Shown here: positions 42,446-51,680 of the stretch, one piece after another
How the letters are laid out: the number at the start of each line of letters is the position of its first letter
Numbering within the stretch: position 1 is the stretch's first letter
Source of the DNA: Radicibacter daui
Lineage (GTDB): Bacteria > Pseudomonadota > Alphaproteobacteria > Radicibacterales > Radicibacteraceae
NCBI GenBank assembly: GCA_030657355.1
Contig: CP131056.1
Span: forward strand, 823,001-887,000
Reading direction: 5' to 3'
DNA length: 64,000 nucleotides
Notes under the pieces: model-generated
What the model was told of the DNA's origin: nothing
The model's input: the letters and a program-made list of their open reading frames with translations, nothing else
Database searches by the model: none
Program-made: the position numbers and the translations under genes

Positions 42446-44134
42446 TCAGCCGGCGATCGAGATTGGCTTCAGCTGCCGCAATTCTTCCAGAAGCGCCCGG
42501 GTCGGGCGGCCATCCGCATCCAGTCCGGCGGCATTCTGGAAGTCGCGGATCGCCTGTACCGTGCGCTCGCCCGCGATGCCGTCCGCCTGTCCTGCATCGA
42601 AATCCAGCTCATTGAGCAGCTTCTGGATTTCGGCAATCTCGCTGCGCAGCGCCGGAGCAAAATCGCCGGTTGGCGGTTCTGTCAGGCGCGGATCATGCGG
42701 GTTGATCGCCGCGACCGGGCGGTTCTGGCGGGCGGCGGCGGTCTGGACCGGCCGTGCGGTCTCGGCTTTGGTGTCATCCTTGCGCGCCTCATCCACCCGT
42801 TCCGGCGCGGGTTGCGGGGCGGGCGGTACGGTCTCTGCGGCCTGCTGGGCCGAAGCCGTTTCAACGACCGGTTCGGTGGCGGGAGCAGGCTGGGCAGCCG
42901 CACGTTCCAGGGCGGCCAGGGCAAGGCTGGCCTGTGCATCGCCAAGATCACTTGCCCGGCGGTACCAGCTCATGGCGCGCTGGGTATCGGCGCGGCCAAG
43001 CGATCCGTTGGCATAAAGATCGCCAAGGGCGGCGGCTGCCTGCGGGACGCCGGCTTCGAAGGCAGCTTCCAGCCAGTGCTCTGCCTGCCCGCTGTCGCGG
43101 GGTGTGCCGTTTCCTTCCAGATAGGCGAGCGCCAGATTGAAGCGGGCCTGCGGATGCCCGGCCTCGGCGGCCTTGCGATACCACTCGACGGCCTGCTGCG
43201 GGCTTGCCGCGGTGCCGATGCCGCGCTGGAGCATGACGGCATAATTATATTGGGCATTGACCGAGCCGGCCTCGGCCGCGCGGCCGAACCAGCTCGCCGC
43301 CTGCACGAGATCCTGCGGCGCGCCCTGGCCGGAGGCATAAACCACGGCCAGATCATGCATGGCATCGCCGTCTCCCCCTTCCGCCGCCTTGCGCAGCGCG
43401 GCGAGCGGATCGGCGGGTTCGGTACTTGCCACGGCTTCTGCCGCGGGCGTCGGCACGGCGGGCTGTACTGCCGGCGATGCGACTGGTGCCGGCGGGGTGT
43501 CATTTACGACCGGGCGCGGCGGGTCGCGATCCGGGGTTTCGGCGCTGACTGGGGCCGCAGCCGGGCTGGGGGCGGGTTGCGCAGGCTCCGCCGGCGGGGG
43601 CGGTGTCAGGGTCGCGACATCTGTTGCGGCGGGCGTAGCGGGGGCCGGGGTCGGATCGACCGGCAGAGCCGGTGCCGTGGTGTCCGTCTCCGCCGCGGCC
43701 GTGACGGAAGGGGGGGCGCCGGTGGGGGCTGCCGCTTCGCTCTTGTCCGCAGCCGGTTTCAGCAGCTCGCTCACCCAACCGGGCAGCGCCGGCGTGGGTT
43801 GGGGGCCGGCAAGCCAGATGCCGCCACCGGCACCGGCCACAATGACGACCAGCGCGGCCAGCGCGGGCCACCGGCTCGGCCTGCCGGAAGACTTGACCTG
43901 GGTTGGCGGAAGGGCTGCGGCATGCCGATGCGCCGCCGGGCCTGTGGCAAGCTGCGGTGCGGGCGCCAGACGCTCGATGGCGGTGGTCTCCGCCTTGACC
44001 TGGCGTTGCAAGCGGGCAAGGCGCGCCCGCAAGACGGCGATGCCGGCCTCGTCGTTCCCATGGCGTCCGCGGGTGCGCCGACGCAGTGCAAGGCTGGAGC
44101 CTGCGGTATTCTTTCCCGTTATTCTCTGCCGCAT
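42446..44134 (-). CDS. Sel1-repeat and peptidoglycan-binding domain protein
   Basis: I start at ATG 44134 (562 aa) since the longer frame to 44389 runs through the tRNA-Gln gene. Layout: cytoplasmic basic N-terminus with a short coiled coil, one transmembrane segment (WPALAALVVIVAGAGGGIWLA, ~90-110), a Pro/Ala/Thr-rich linker, and four to five Sel1-like repeats (for example AMHDLAVVYASGQGAPQDLVQAASWFGRAA, in part). A second linker leads to a C-terminal peptidoglycan-binding_1 domain (EIQKLLNELDFDAGQADGIAGERTVQAIRDFQ, in part). It resembles DipM/LdpA- or SPOR-like envelope proteins in organisation; likely a periplasmic, inner-membrane-anchored envelope factor. Confidence 0.82.
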   Translation of the reverse strand: MRQRITGKNTAGSSLALRRRTRGRHGNDEAGIAVLRARLARLQRQVKAETTAIERLAPAPQLATGPAAHRHAAALPPTQVKSSGRPSRWPALAALVVIVAGAGGGIWLAGPQPTPALPGWVSELLKPAADKSEAAAPTGAPPSVTAAAETDTTAPALPVDPTPAPATPAATDVATLTPPPPAEPAQPAPSPAAAPVSAETPDRDPPRPVVNDTPPAPVASPAVQPAVPTPAAEAVASTEPADPLAALRKAAEGGDGDAMHDLAVVYASGQGAPQDLVQAASWFGRAAEAGSVNAQYNYAVMLQRGIGTAASPQQAVEWYRKAAEAGHPQARFNLALAYLEGNGTPRDSGQAEHWLEAAFEAGVPQAAAALGDLYANGSLGRADTQRAMSWYRRASDLGDAQASLALAALERAAAQPAPATEPVVETASAQQAAETVPPAPQPAPERVDEARKDDTKAETARPVQTAAARQNRPVAAINPHDPRLTEPPTGDFAPALRSEIAEIQKLLNELDFDAGQADGIAGERTVQAIRDFQNAAGLDADGRPTRALLEELRQLKPISIAG

Positions 44135-44267
44135 CCCATCCGTGCCCGGGGCTCGTCCTTTGTCTTTCCTGTCGCCGGCGGTGGTTCCAAGCTGGTCTTG
44201 ACCGCTCCGACGCCGCCAAGCTATAGCATCCGCCGCACCGGAGCATAACAGCTCTTGGCATGGTTTT

Positions 44268-44293
44268 TTAGTATACTGCGTTAGTATATTGCG
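44268..44293 (+). promoter_or_regulatory. Tandem 13-base repeat with two -10 boxes before tRNA-Gln
   Basis: TTAGTATACTGCG (44268-44280) is followed immediately by TTAGTATATTGCG. Each copy contains a good -10 hexamer (TATACT, TATATT) ending 36 and 23 bases before the tRNA 5' end. A -35-like TTGGCA lies at 44255, though its spacing to either box is not ideal. Probably the tRNA promoter. Confidence 0.45.
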
Positions 44294-44313
44294 CCGGTTG
44301 TTGCCGGTTTTGC

Positions 44314-44388
44314 TGGGGCGTCGCCAAGCGGTAAGGCAGCGGTTTTTGGTACCGCCATTCCCAGGTTCGAATCCTGGCGCCCCAGCCA
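44314..44388 (+). tRNA. tRNA-Gln (anticodon TTG)
   Basis: A 75-base gene with acceptor stem TGGGGCG/CGCCCCA, discriminator G and encoded CCA. The anticodon stem GCGGT/ACCGC encloses loop TTTTGGT, anticodon TTG (reads CAA/CAG). The T-arm is CCAGGTTCGAATCCTGG. The UGGGG start is typical of glutamine tRNAs. Confidence 0.96.
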
Positions 44389-44405
44389 TCTTCCTTCAGG
44401 CAGCT

Positions 44406-46451
44406 TTATCCCCGCGACTGTCCGCCAATACTGGCCGGCAGCATCAGCCGTGCCGTCGTTCCGGCACCTTCCCGGCTTTCAAGGATGATCTGCCCTTCAT
44501 GCAGGCGCGCCACGCGCTCGACGATGGCAAGGCCAAGGCCGCTACCCGGCAGGGTGCGGCTGTTGCTGGCACGGTAATATTTCTCCGTCACGCGGGATAT
44601 TTCGTCGGCGGGAATGCCGATACCGCGGTCGCTGACGGTGATGGCAAGGCGCTCTCCCTTCAGGCTGGCCGCTACCGTCACCAGTTCCTGCGAGGGTGAG
44701 AAGCGGCAGGCATTGGCAACGAGGTTCAGCAGCGCCACCCGCAGCAGGGCTGCATCCGCGCGCAGCCGGGCTGACGGTGGCAGGCTGTGGGTCAGGTCGA
44801 TGCGGCAATCCGGATAGCCGGCCCGCGCTTCCTCCACCACCCCGATCAGCATGTCGATGACGGGGATGGTCTCGAAGCGGGACTGCGGTGTCGGCGCATC
44901 TGCACCCAGCTGGCGCAGGCCACTTTCAAAGATATCCCGCAGCCGCCTGAGCGCGCTTTTCATGCCCTGGGTCGCGGCTGTTACGTCCGGCGTCCCGCCC
45001 TCATCCAGCATCAGCGTGTCAAGGTTGCTGCTGAGGATGGCGAGCGGCGTGCGGTATTCGTGCGAGATCATGTCGATGAAATGGGCGTGCTGACGCAGGG
45101 CCGCCCGCTCCTGCGCCAGCGCCATTTCCAGCTCGGCCTTGGCCTCGGCGAGTTCACCGGTGCGCTGGCGGGCAAGCTCAAGCGCCCAGGTGCCGGCCTG
45201 TTCGGCGGTGAGCCGCGCCGCTTCTTCTGCCAGCAGCCTTGCATGCGTCACGCTCTTGAGCCGCGCGGCAAGGCCGACGGACATCAGCATGACCTGGGTC
45301 AGGAACGCCAGCGGCTGCGCCTGCTCGACCAGAAAACCCGGATCGAGAATACCCATCGCCCTGAGCGCGCTGATGGTCGATCCGATGACGCTGGCGGAAA
45401 AGGCCGTGGTGATGAGCAGCGCAGTGCGGTCGCCCCGCAAGGCCGTGCGGACGCCGGCATAAAGCCCGCTCCACACCCCTGCGATCAGCAGGATGCCGAA
45501 CAGGCCGGCAAGCGCATGAAAGCCGGTAAAGGGCAGCAGGATACCGCCGACGATGCTGGAAAGGATAATCAGCCGTTGCAGCCCGTAGATCAGCGGAAAC
45601 CGCCCCTTGATGTCGAGCAGATGGTGCAGGAAGAGGAAAAAGGCCGTCAGTGAAACCGGCACCCCGGCAAGGCCTATCAGGGTCGGCAGGCGTGGAAAAC
45701 CGGCCGGCATCAGCGCCGAAAGCCCACCAGTATGCAGCAATTGCAGGGCGCCTGAGCCGGCAAGGAAGATGCAGTACCAGAGGAACGTCCGGTCCCGGAG
45801 CCACAGATAATGGATAACGCTCGTAAAGAAGGCAAAGCCGCAGACCCCGGCGACCAGCCCGGAAAATAGCGCCATCCACGAGGCGTGGCTTTGCAAGCTT
45901 TCCGGGCTGCGCAGCTCCAGCCGCAGGATGGAGGCAACGTCGCTTTGCAGCCGGATATAGATGTCGGCGCTGGTGCCGGGCGTCAGGCCGAGCGGCGTTG
46001 CCAGTACCGGGAGATCCAGCGGTCTTTCGGCGGTAGGCACGGAAAGGCCGGTATGGGCGGGGCCGATCAGAATATCGCCGGCCGCGGAAATCGCCCAGAT
46101 TCTGAGGTCTGTGAGATAGGGTGGGTTGATCAGCAGGCGCCAGTTCTGGTGGCTGTCTGCCGGCTGGGCGAGTTTCAGGTGAAACCAGGTGGCCCCGCCG
46201 GTCTGGCCGGCATTGTAGTTGCCCGCCACCGGCCGGAAATCTGCTGTCAGCCGTCGCACCGTGTCGATATCGAGCTGCGCTTGCGGGTCGGGCAGCACGT
46301 CGATCAGGCCCTTGAGAGGCACGGTGCCACCGTCCGCTGGCAGCAGGACGGTTTCGGCCGTCGCCGGGCGCGAGGAGCAAGGCAGCAGCGCCATCAGCAC
46401 GAAGCTGAAAAACAGGGCGAGCGCACCCGCCGGAAAACCGGGCCGGTTCAT
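44406..46451 (-). CDS. 7TMR-DISM sensor histidine kinase (second of a tandem pair)
   Basis: The 681-aa protein has a signal/anchor (~1-32), a periplasmic 7TMR-DISMED2-type beta domain (~40-175, with NYNAGQTGGATWFHL), a seven-helix membrane module (~185-400), a coiled coil, and a HisKA domain with phosphoacceptor H~463 in MISHEYRTPLAI. The HATPase_c domain shows NLVANACRFSP, DRGIGIP and GSGLGLAIVERVARLHEG. DISM receptors are thought to sense carbohydrate-like or small ligands. It overlaps the upstream paralogous kinase by ATGA and shares its layout, so it arose by tandem duplication. The likely partner regulator is at 48624. Confidence 0.9.
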   Translation of the reverse strand: MNRPGFPAGALALFFSFVLMALLPCSSRPATAETVLLPADGGTVPLKGLIDVLPDPQAQLDIDTVRRLTADFRPVAGNYNAGQTGGATWFHLKLAQPADSHQNWRLLINPPYLTDLRIWAISAAGDILIGPAHTGLSVPTAERPLDLPVLATPLGLTPGTSADIYIRLQSDVASILRLELRSPESLQSHASWMALFSGLVAGVCGFAFFTSVIHYLWLRDRTFLWYCIFLAGSGALQLLHTGGLSALMPAGFPRLPTLIGLAGVPVSLTAFFLFLHHLLDIKGRFPLIYGLQRLIILSSIVGGILLPFTGFHALAGLFGILLIAGVWSGLYAGVRTALRGDRTALLITTAFSASVIGSTISALRAMGILDPGFLVEQAQPLAFLTQVMLMSVGLAARLKSVTHARLLAEEAARLTAEQAGTWALELARQRTGELAEAKAELEMALAQERAALRQHAHFIDMISHEYRTPLAILSSNLDTLMLDEGGTPDVTAATQGMKSALRRLRDIFESGLRQLGADAPTPQSRFETIPVIDMLIGVVEEARAGYPDCRIDLTHSLPPSARLRADAALLRVALLNLVANACRFSPSQELVTVAASLKGERLAITVSDRGIGIPADEISRVTEKYYRASNSRTLPGSGLGLAIVERVARLHEGQIILESREGAGTTARLMLPASIGGQSRG

Positions 46452-48499
46452 GATGTCGTCGCAATCGGCCGGGGGCTGTAACCGGGCTTGTGGCGGGGCA
46501 GGAAGAGGCGGGCGGTGGTGCCCTCGCCCTCGACACTGTCGAGATGCAGATGGCCCTCATGCAGCCGTGCCACGCGGTCGACGATGGTCAGGCCAAGGCC
46601 GGTGCCGGGAACCGTGCGGCTGTTGCTGGCGCGGAAATACTTCTCCGACACATGCGGCAGCTCGCGCGCCGGAATGCCGATGCCCTTGTCGCTCACCGAA
46701 ATGACGATGGTGGCATCTTCCTCATAGGCGTGCAGCAGCACCGGCTTGTCCGGTGTGGAATATTTGCAGGCATTGGCCAGCAGGTTGGCCAATGCCACCT
46801 TCAGCAGGGCGGCATCGCCGCGCATCGGCTCATCCTGCGGCAGTTCCAGCCGCGCCTCGATAGTGCGGCCAGGCTGGCTGTCCAGTGCCTGCCGCACCAG
46901 ATCCGCCAGCAAGGCCGGCAGGCGCAGCACCTCGAGCCGGGGCTGGGTTGCCGGTGTATCGGCGCCGATCTGGCGCAGGCCGGTTTCGAAAATATCGACA
47001 AGGCGGCGCAGTGCCCGCTTCATGCGCTCGGCAGTCGCCTTGTCCTCCTCATGCACCGGTTGCAGCATCAGCGTGTCGAGATTGCTGCTGAGGATCGCGA
47101 GCGGCGTGCGGTATTCGTGCGAGATCATGTCGATGAACTGTGCCTGCTGGCGGATGGCGTCGCGCTCCTGCGCCAGCGCCATCTCCAGCTCGTTCTTGGC
47201 GCGCACCAGCTCGCCGGTACGCTCCGCCACCAGCCGGCGGGCATGGGTTTCCGCCTGCTCCGAGGCAAGGCGCGAGGCTTCCTCGGCCAGCAGCTTGGCC
47301 TGATCAGCCAGCTTGAGCCGCGCCGCAAGCCCTACCGACAGCAGCAGCACCTGCACGACATTGCCGATGGTATAGGCATATTCGGTGAAGAAAGTGGGGG
47401 GCCACAGGCCAAGGCTGCGGGTGGTGGTGACGGTGACCCCGACCGCGGCGGCGAGAAAGGCAGCGCCGAACAGAAAGGCGGTCTGGTTGCCCCGCCGGGC
47501 AAGCGTGAGCGCGGCATAGATCGCCGTCCATGCCGTCAGCAGCACCGAGATATCGAGCAGGTTGGCCACGGCGTGATACCCGCTCACCTGCATGACGAGC
47601 AGGCAGATCACCGCCAGCACGATGACGATCCGCTGCAGCCGGTAGATTTTCGGGAAGTTGCCGCGAATATCGAGCGCGGTGTGAAAGAAGAGAAAGAAAC
47701 AGGCGATGGAGCCGGGAACCCCGCTCAGCCCCAGCGTGGCGGACAGCAGCGGTGCCGCGTTCCCCAGCAACATCGCGAGCCCGCCCGTCAGATAAAGATG
47801 CAGCACGCCCACATTGGCCAGGAACGCGCAGTACCAGAAATAACTGGGGTCTCGCAGCCAAAGCCAGTGCACGGCACCGCCAATGAAGGCAAAGCCCAGC
47901 ACGCCTGCAATCAGCCCGACAAAAACCGCCATCCAGGAACTGCGGGCCTGCAAGGCATGCGGTCGCAGGAACTCGGCCCGCAGCAGCGAGGCGGAGGCGC
48001 TGGCAAGGCGGACATAGATGTCCGCAGTTTCACCGGGAGCGATGGTTACCGGCACCACCGTCAGTGCCAGCCTGTAGGGGCGCTCCTCGATTGCCACCTG
48101 CGTGCCGGTTCGTTGCGGCCCGGGCCTCACGACGGACCCACGCGGGATCTGCCAGACGGTGAGGCTGCCCATATAGGGCGGGCTCATCACCAGGCTCCAT
48201 CTTTCCGGCGCGCCGGCTGGTATGGAGACCACGAAATGCAGCCAGGACACATCGTCCGTCTGCCCGCCATTATAGTCGCGGGCCAGGGGGCGGAACCGGC
48301 CCGGGTCGGCCAGCACGTCGTCGAGGCTCATCGTGCCCGGCGGGTCGCGCAGCACTTCCATATGGCCGGAAACGGCCACGGTTGCCGGGGCGTCGGCGGC
48401 AAGCGTGATGGCGGGCGCGCCGGCGCGGGCGGGCGCTGCCGGCAGCAGCAAGGTGCCGAGGCAAAAGACAAGCGCAAGGGCAATCCGGCCCGGCCGCAT
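46448..48499 (-). CDS. 7TMR-DISM sensor histidine kinase (first of a tandem pair)
   Basis: At 683 aa from ATG 48499 (nearly the same length as its paralogue, one reason for this start; the frame extends to a TTG at 48556). Signal peptide ends near ARAGA; the DISMED2 domain has DYNGGQTDDVSWLHF; seven membrane helices follow; HisKA has H~461 in MISHEYRTPLAILSSN; HATPase_c shows NLLANACKYS, DKGIGIP and GTGLGLTIVDRVARLHEG. All catalytic motifs are intact in both copies. The periplasmic and membrane halves have diverged far more than the kinase core, suggesting different ligands but one downstream target. It is divergent from the response regulator. Confidence 0.9.
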   Translation of the reverse strand: MRPGRIALALVFCLGTLLLPAAPARAGAPAITLAADAPATVAVSGHMEVLRDPPGTMSLDDVLADPGRFRPLARDYNGGQTDDVSWLHFVVSIPAGAPERWSLVMSPPYMGSLTVWQIPRGSVVRPGPQRTGTQVAIEERPYRLALTVVPVTIAPGETADIYVRLASASASLLRAEFLRPHALQARSSWMAVFVGLIAGVLGFAFIGGAVHWLWLRDPSYFWYCAFLANVGVLHLYLTGGLAMLLGNAAPLLSATLGLSGVPGSIACFFLFFHTALDIRGNFPKIYRLQRIVIVLAVICLLVMQVSGYHAVANLLDISVLLTAWTAIYAALTLARRGNQTAFLFGAAFLAAAVGVTVTTTRSLGLWPPTFFTEYAYTIGNVVQVLLLSVGLAARLKLADQAKLLAEEASRLASEQAETHARRLVAERTGELVRAKNELEMALAQERDAIRQQAQFIDMISHEYRTPLAILSSNLDTLMLQPVHEEDKATAERMKRALRRLVDIFETGLRQIGADTPATQPRLEVLRLPALLADLVRQALDSQPGRTIEARLELPQDEPMRGDAALLKVALANLLANACKYSTPDKPVLLHAYEEDATIVISVSDKGIGIPARELPHVSEKYFRASNSRTVPGTGLGLTIVDRVARLHEGHLHLDSVEGEGTTARLFLPRHKPGYSPRPIATTS

Positions 48500-48623
48500 G
48501 CAGCGGCGGGCGGTCGCATCTGCGCCGCTTTTGTGAAATGCTACCAAAATGACCAACGAGCTGGTTTCATCACTCAGTAAGGCGAGTTATGGGTTATGCA
48601 TCAACAAATTAGTTGACCTGCCG

Positions 48624-49385
48624 ATGACCTTCTCCAGCCAGGCCCCGTCCCCGGATGTCATTCTTGTCGAGGATGATATCGATCTCCTTGAATCCATGCG
48701 CCGTTACCTTGAACGGGTGGGGCTGCAGGTGCGTGCCGTTGGCAGTGCCGCCGCGCTCGATGGCGAACTGGCGCGCCGGGCGCCGGATGTCATCGTGCTC
48801 GACATCAATCTGCCAGACGAAAATGGATATTCCATTGCCGAGCGGCTTTCCGGCCCCACCGCACCGCGCATGGTGATGCTGACCGGGCGTGGCGGGCTTG
48901 ATGACCGGGTCACCGGCCTTACCGCCGGCGCCGATGTCTATCTGGTCAAGCCGGTGGAAATGCGCGAGCTGGAGGCGGTGATCCGCTCCCTGCACCGCCG
49001 CCTTGCCTCCGACCGCGCCGGGCCCTCCGACGGGGCGGGCGATCTTCAGCTGAGCGGCGAAGAGTGGCTGCTCGACCTTGCCGACTGGACGCTGACGCTG
49101 CCGGGCGGCGCCATCGCCATCAAACTCACCCATGCCGAGTTCCGCCTGCTCTCGCTGCTGGCCGAGTCTCCGGGCATTTCCGTCAGCCGCGAGGATATCG
49201 CCGGTGCGCTCGGCCGCCAGTACCGGCCGGAAGATCAGGATCGCAGCATCGATGCGCTGATTGCGCGGCTGCGCCGCAAGATCGAGGAATGCGGTGCCCC
49301 GATGCCGATCAAGACCGCCCGTGCCGTCGGTTATGTCTTTGCCGCTCCGGTGCGGGTTGCCTTCTCCGGCGTGGCGCAGGACTAG
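48624..49385 (+). CDS. OmpR-family response regulator
   Basis: Receiver domain (~1-120) with acidic pocket VEDDID, phospho-Asp D60 in VIVLDINLPDENGY, Thr in MLTGRGG and Lys in YLVKPVEMREL. A winged-helix DNA-binding domain (~150-245) follows, with KLTHAEFRLLSLLAESPG and IKTARAVGYVF. ATG 48624 (253 aa) was preferred over 48549 because the sequence before it is AT-rich and promoter-like and adds 25 non-conserved residues; the choice is uncertain. It is divergently paired with two kinases and only 68 bases upstream of fucU, so it may be cotranscribed with it. Confidence 0.92.
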   Translation: MTFSSQAPSPDVILVEDDIDLLESMRRYLERVGLQVRAVGSAAALDGELARRAPDVIVLDINLPDENGYSIAERLSGPTAPRMVMLTGRGGLDDRVTGLTAGADVYLVKPVEMRELEAVIRSLHRRLASDRAGPSDGAGDLQLSGEEWLLDLADWTLTLPGGAIAIKLTHAEFRLLSLLAESPGISVSREDIAGALGRQYRPEDQDRSIDALIARLRRKIEECGAPMPIKTARAVGYVFAAPVRVAFSGVAQD

Positions 49386-49453
49386 GCCTCTGTTACGATA
49401 ACTACCAGCGGTGCCCGTCGGGGCTGCCGCATGACAAAGAGGGAGGATGCCAC

Positions 49454-49888
49454 TTGCTGCGACACGTACACCCGCTGCTGGGCGCGGATCTGCTGAGGGC
49501 CCTGATGGCCATGGGGCACGGGGATGAGATCGTCATCGCCGATGCCAACTTCCCCGCCTATTCGCAAGGGGTGCCGGTGATCGATATGCCGGGCGCGACG
49601 GCAACCGATGTGGCCGAGGCGGTGCTGGGCCACCTGCCGCTCGATACCTTCGCCGATGCTGCCGCCTTCCGCATGGCAGTGGTGGGTGATCACAACCACG
49701 TGCCGGAAATCTGCCAGACCTTCCAGGACCAGATCGTGCGGCTTTCCGGCGAATTCATCATCGCCCCGGTCGAGCGGTTTGCCTTCTATGAGCAGGCCAA
49801 GCGCGCCTTCGTTATCGTGCGCACCGGCGAGCAGCGGCTCTATGGCAATCTCATCCTCAAGAAGGGCGTGCTCTCCGTCAGCCTGTGA
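49454..49888 (+). CDS. fucU: RbsD/FucU-family sugar mutarotase
   Basis: Interconverts alpha and beta anomers of a sugar such as L-fucose. The start is a TTG at 49454 with an AGGGAGG ribosome site 8-9 bases before it, giving MLRHVHPLLGADLLRALMAMGHGDEIVIADANFP (in part), the standard FucU opening; the ATG a few bases upstream is in another frame. At 144 aa, with catalytic-type residues in GHGDEIVIADANFPA and the C-terminal YGNLILKKGV. It opens the sugar locus; the terminator at 49921 separates it from the oppositely oriented FAH gene. Confidence 0.9.
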   Translation: MLRHVHPLLGADLLRALMAMGHGDEIVIADANFPAYSQGVPVIDMPGATATDVAEAVLGHLPLDTFADAAAFRMAVVGDHNHVPEICQTFQDQIVRLSGEFIIAPVERFAFYEQAKRAFVIVRTGEQRLYGNLILKKGVLSVSL

Positions 49889-49920
49889 GAACCTCGCCCC
49901 TGAAAGAGATGCAGAAGCAA

Positions 49921-49960
49921 AAGGGCGGCCCCGGATACCGGGGCCGCCCTTCCTTTTTTA
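49921..49960 (+). terminator. Strong intrinsic terminator after fucU
   Basis: AAGGGCGGCCCCGG pairs with CCGGGGCCGCCCTT around ATA, followed by CCTTTTTT. It probably works for both converging transcripts. Confidence 0.9.
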
Positions 49961-49976
49961 CCGGTAGCGGCGGGCG

Positions 49977-50819
49977 TCAGCCCTGCACCACCTGCTGGCG
50001 CTGGGAGCCGAGGCCTTCGATGCCAAGGGTCACCACATCGCCGGCCTTGAGGAAGGTCGGCGGCTTCATGCCGAGGCCGACGCCCGGCGGCGTGCCGGTG
50101 GAGATGATGTCGCCCGGCTGCAGGCTCATGAACTGCGAGAGATAGGAGATGAGGAAGCGCACGCCATAAACCATGGTGGCGGTAGAACCGTCCTGGCGGC
50201 TCACATCATTGACCTTCAGCCACATCTTCAGGTTCTGCGGGTCCGGCACCTCGTCCGCCGTCACCAGCCACGGGCCGGTGGGGCCGAAGGTGTCGGCCGA
50301 CTTGCCCTTGGTCCACTGGCCATGGCGCTCAGCCTGGAAGGCGCGCTCGGAGACGTCATTGATGACGCAGTACCCGGCGACATGGTCCATCGCCTCGGCT
50401 TCGCTGACATATTTGGCCGTCTTGCCGATGACGACGCCCAGCTCGACTTCCCAGTCGGTCTTGAGCGAGCCGCGCGGGATTTCGAGATTGTCGTCCGGCC
50501 CTACGATCGCGCTGGTGGCCTTCATGAAGATGATGGGTTCCGGCGGCACCTTGGCGCCGGTTTCGGCGGCGTGGTCGGAGTAGTTGAGGCCGATGCAGAT
50601 GAACTTGCCGGTGCCGGCCACGCAGGCGCCAAGGCGCGGCGAGCCGCCGACGAGCGGCAGGCTGGCGGCATCGAGCGCGGCAAGCTTCTTGAGGTTTGCC
50701 GGGTCGAGCGCGGCACCCGAAAGATCACTGACATGGCCGCTGAGGTCGCGGATCTGGCCGTTCTTGTCCAGAAGGCCGGGCTTTTCCTGCCCCGCAGGGC
50801 CGTAACGCAGAAACTTCAT
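49977..50819 (-). CDS. Fumarylacetoacetate hydrolase-family protein (2,4-diketo-3-deoxy-fuconate hydrolase-like)
   Basis: The 280-aa FAH-fold enzyme shows KFICIGLNYSDHAAE, metal-binding TDWEVELGVVIGK (Glu-x-Glu), NDVSERAFQ, KGKSADTFGPTGPWLV and DIISTGTPPGVGLG. This subgroup is often annotated ureidoglycolate lyase, but members next to a lactonase and a 2-keto-3-deoxy-L-fuconate dehydrogenase hydrolyse 2,4-diketo-3-deoxy-L-fuconate to pyruvate and L-lactate. That is the role I favour because exactly those genes are upstream in the operon. GGGAAGAGAG precedes the ATG. Confidence 0.82.
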   Translation of the reverse strand: MKFLRYGPAGQEKPGLLDKNGQIRDLSGHVSDLSGAALDPANLKKLAALDAASLPLVGGSPRLGACVAGTGKFICIGLNYSDHAAETGAKVPPEPIIFMKATSAIVGPDDNLEIPRGSLKTDWEVELGVVIGKTAKYVSEAEAMDHVAGYCVINDVSERAFQAERHGQWTKGKSADTFGPTGPWLVTADEVPDPQNLKMWLKVNDVSRQDGSTATMVYGVRFLISYLSQFMSLQPGDIISTGTPPGVGLGMKPPTFLKAGDVVTLGIEGLGSQRQQVVQG

Positions 50820-50870
50820 CTCTCTTCCCGTTCTTTAAAGGCTGGGGAAATGGAAGGGCGGTAGTCTGCC

Positions 50871-51680
<810 letters not shown>

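Noticed and set aside
46490-48580. 696-residue open frame on the plus strand
   Set aside because: Antisense to a sensor kinase with intact HisKA and HATPase motifs; the product is Gln/Arg/Gly-rich without domains.
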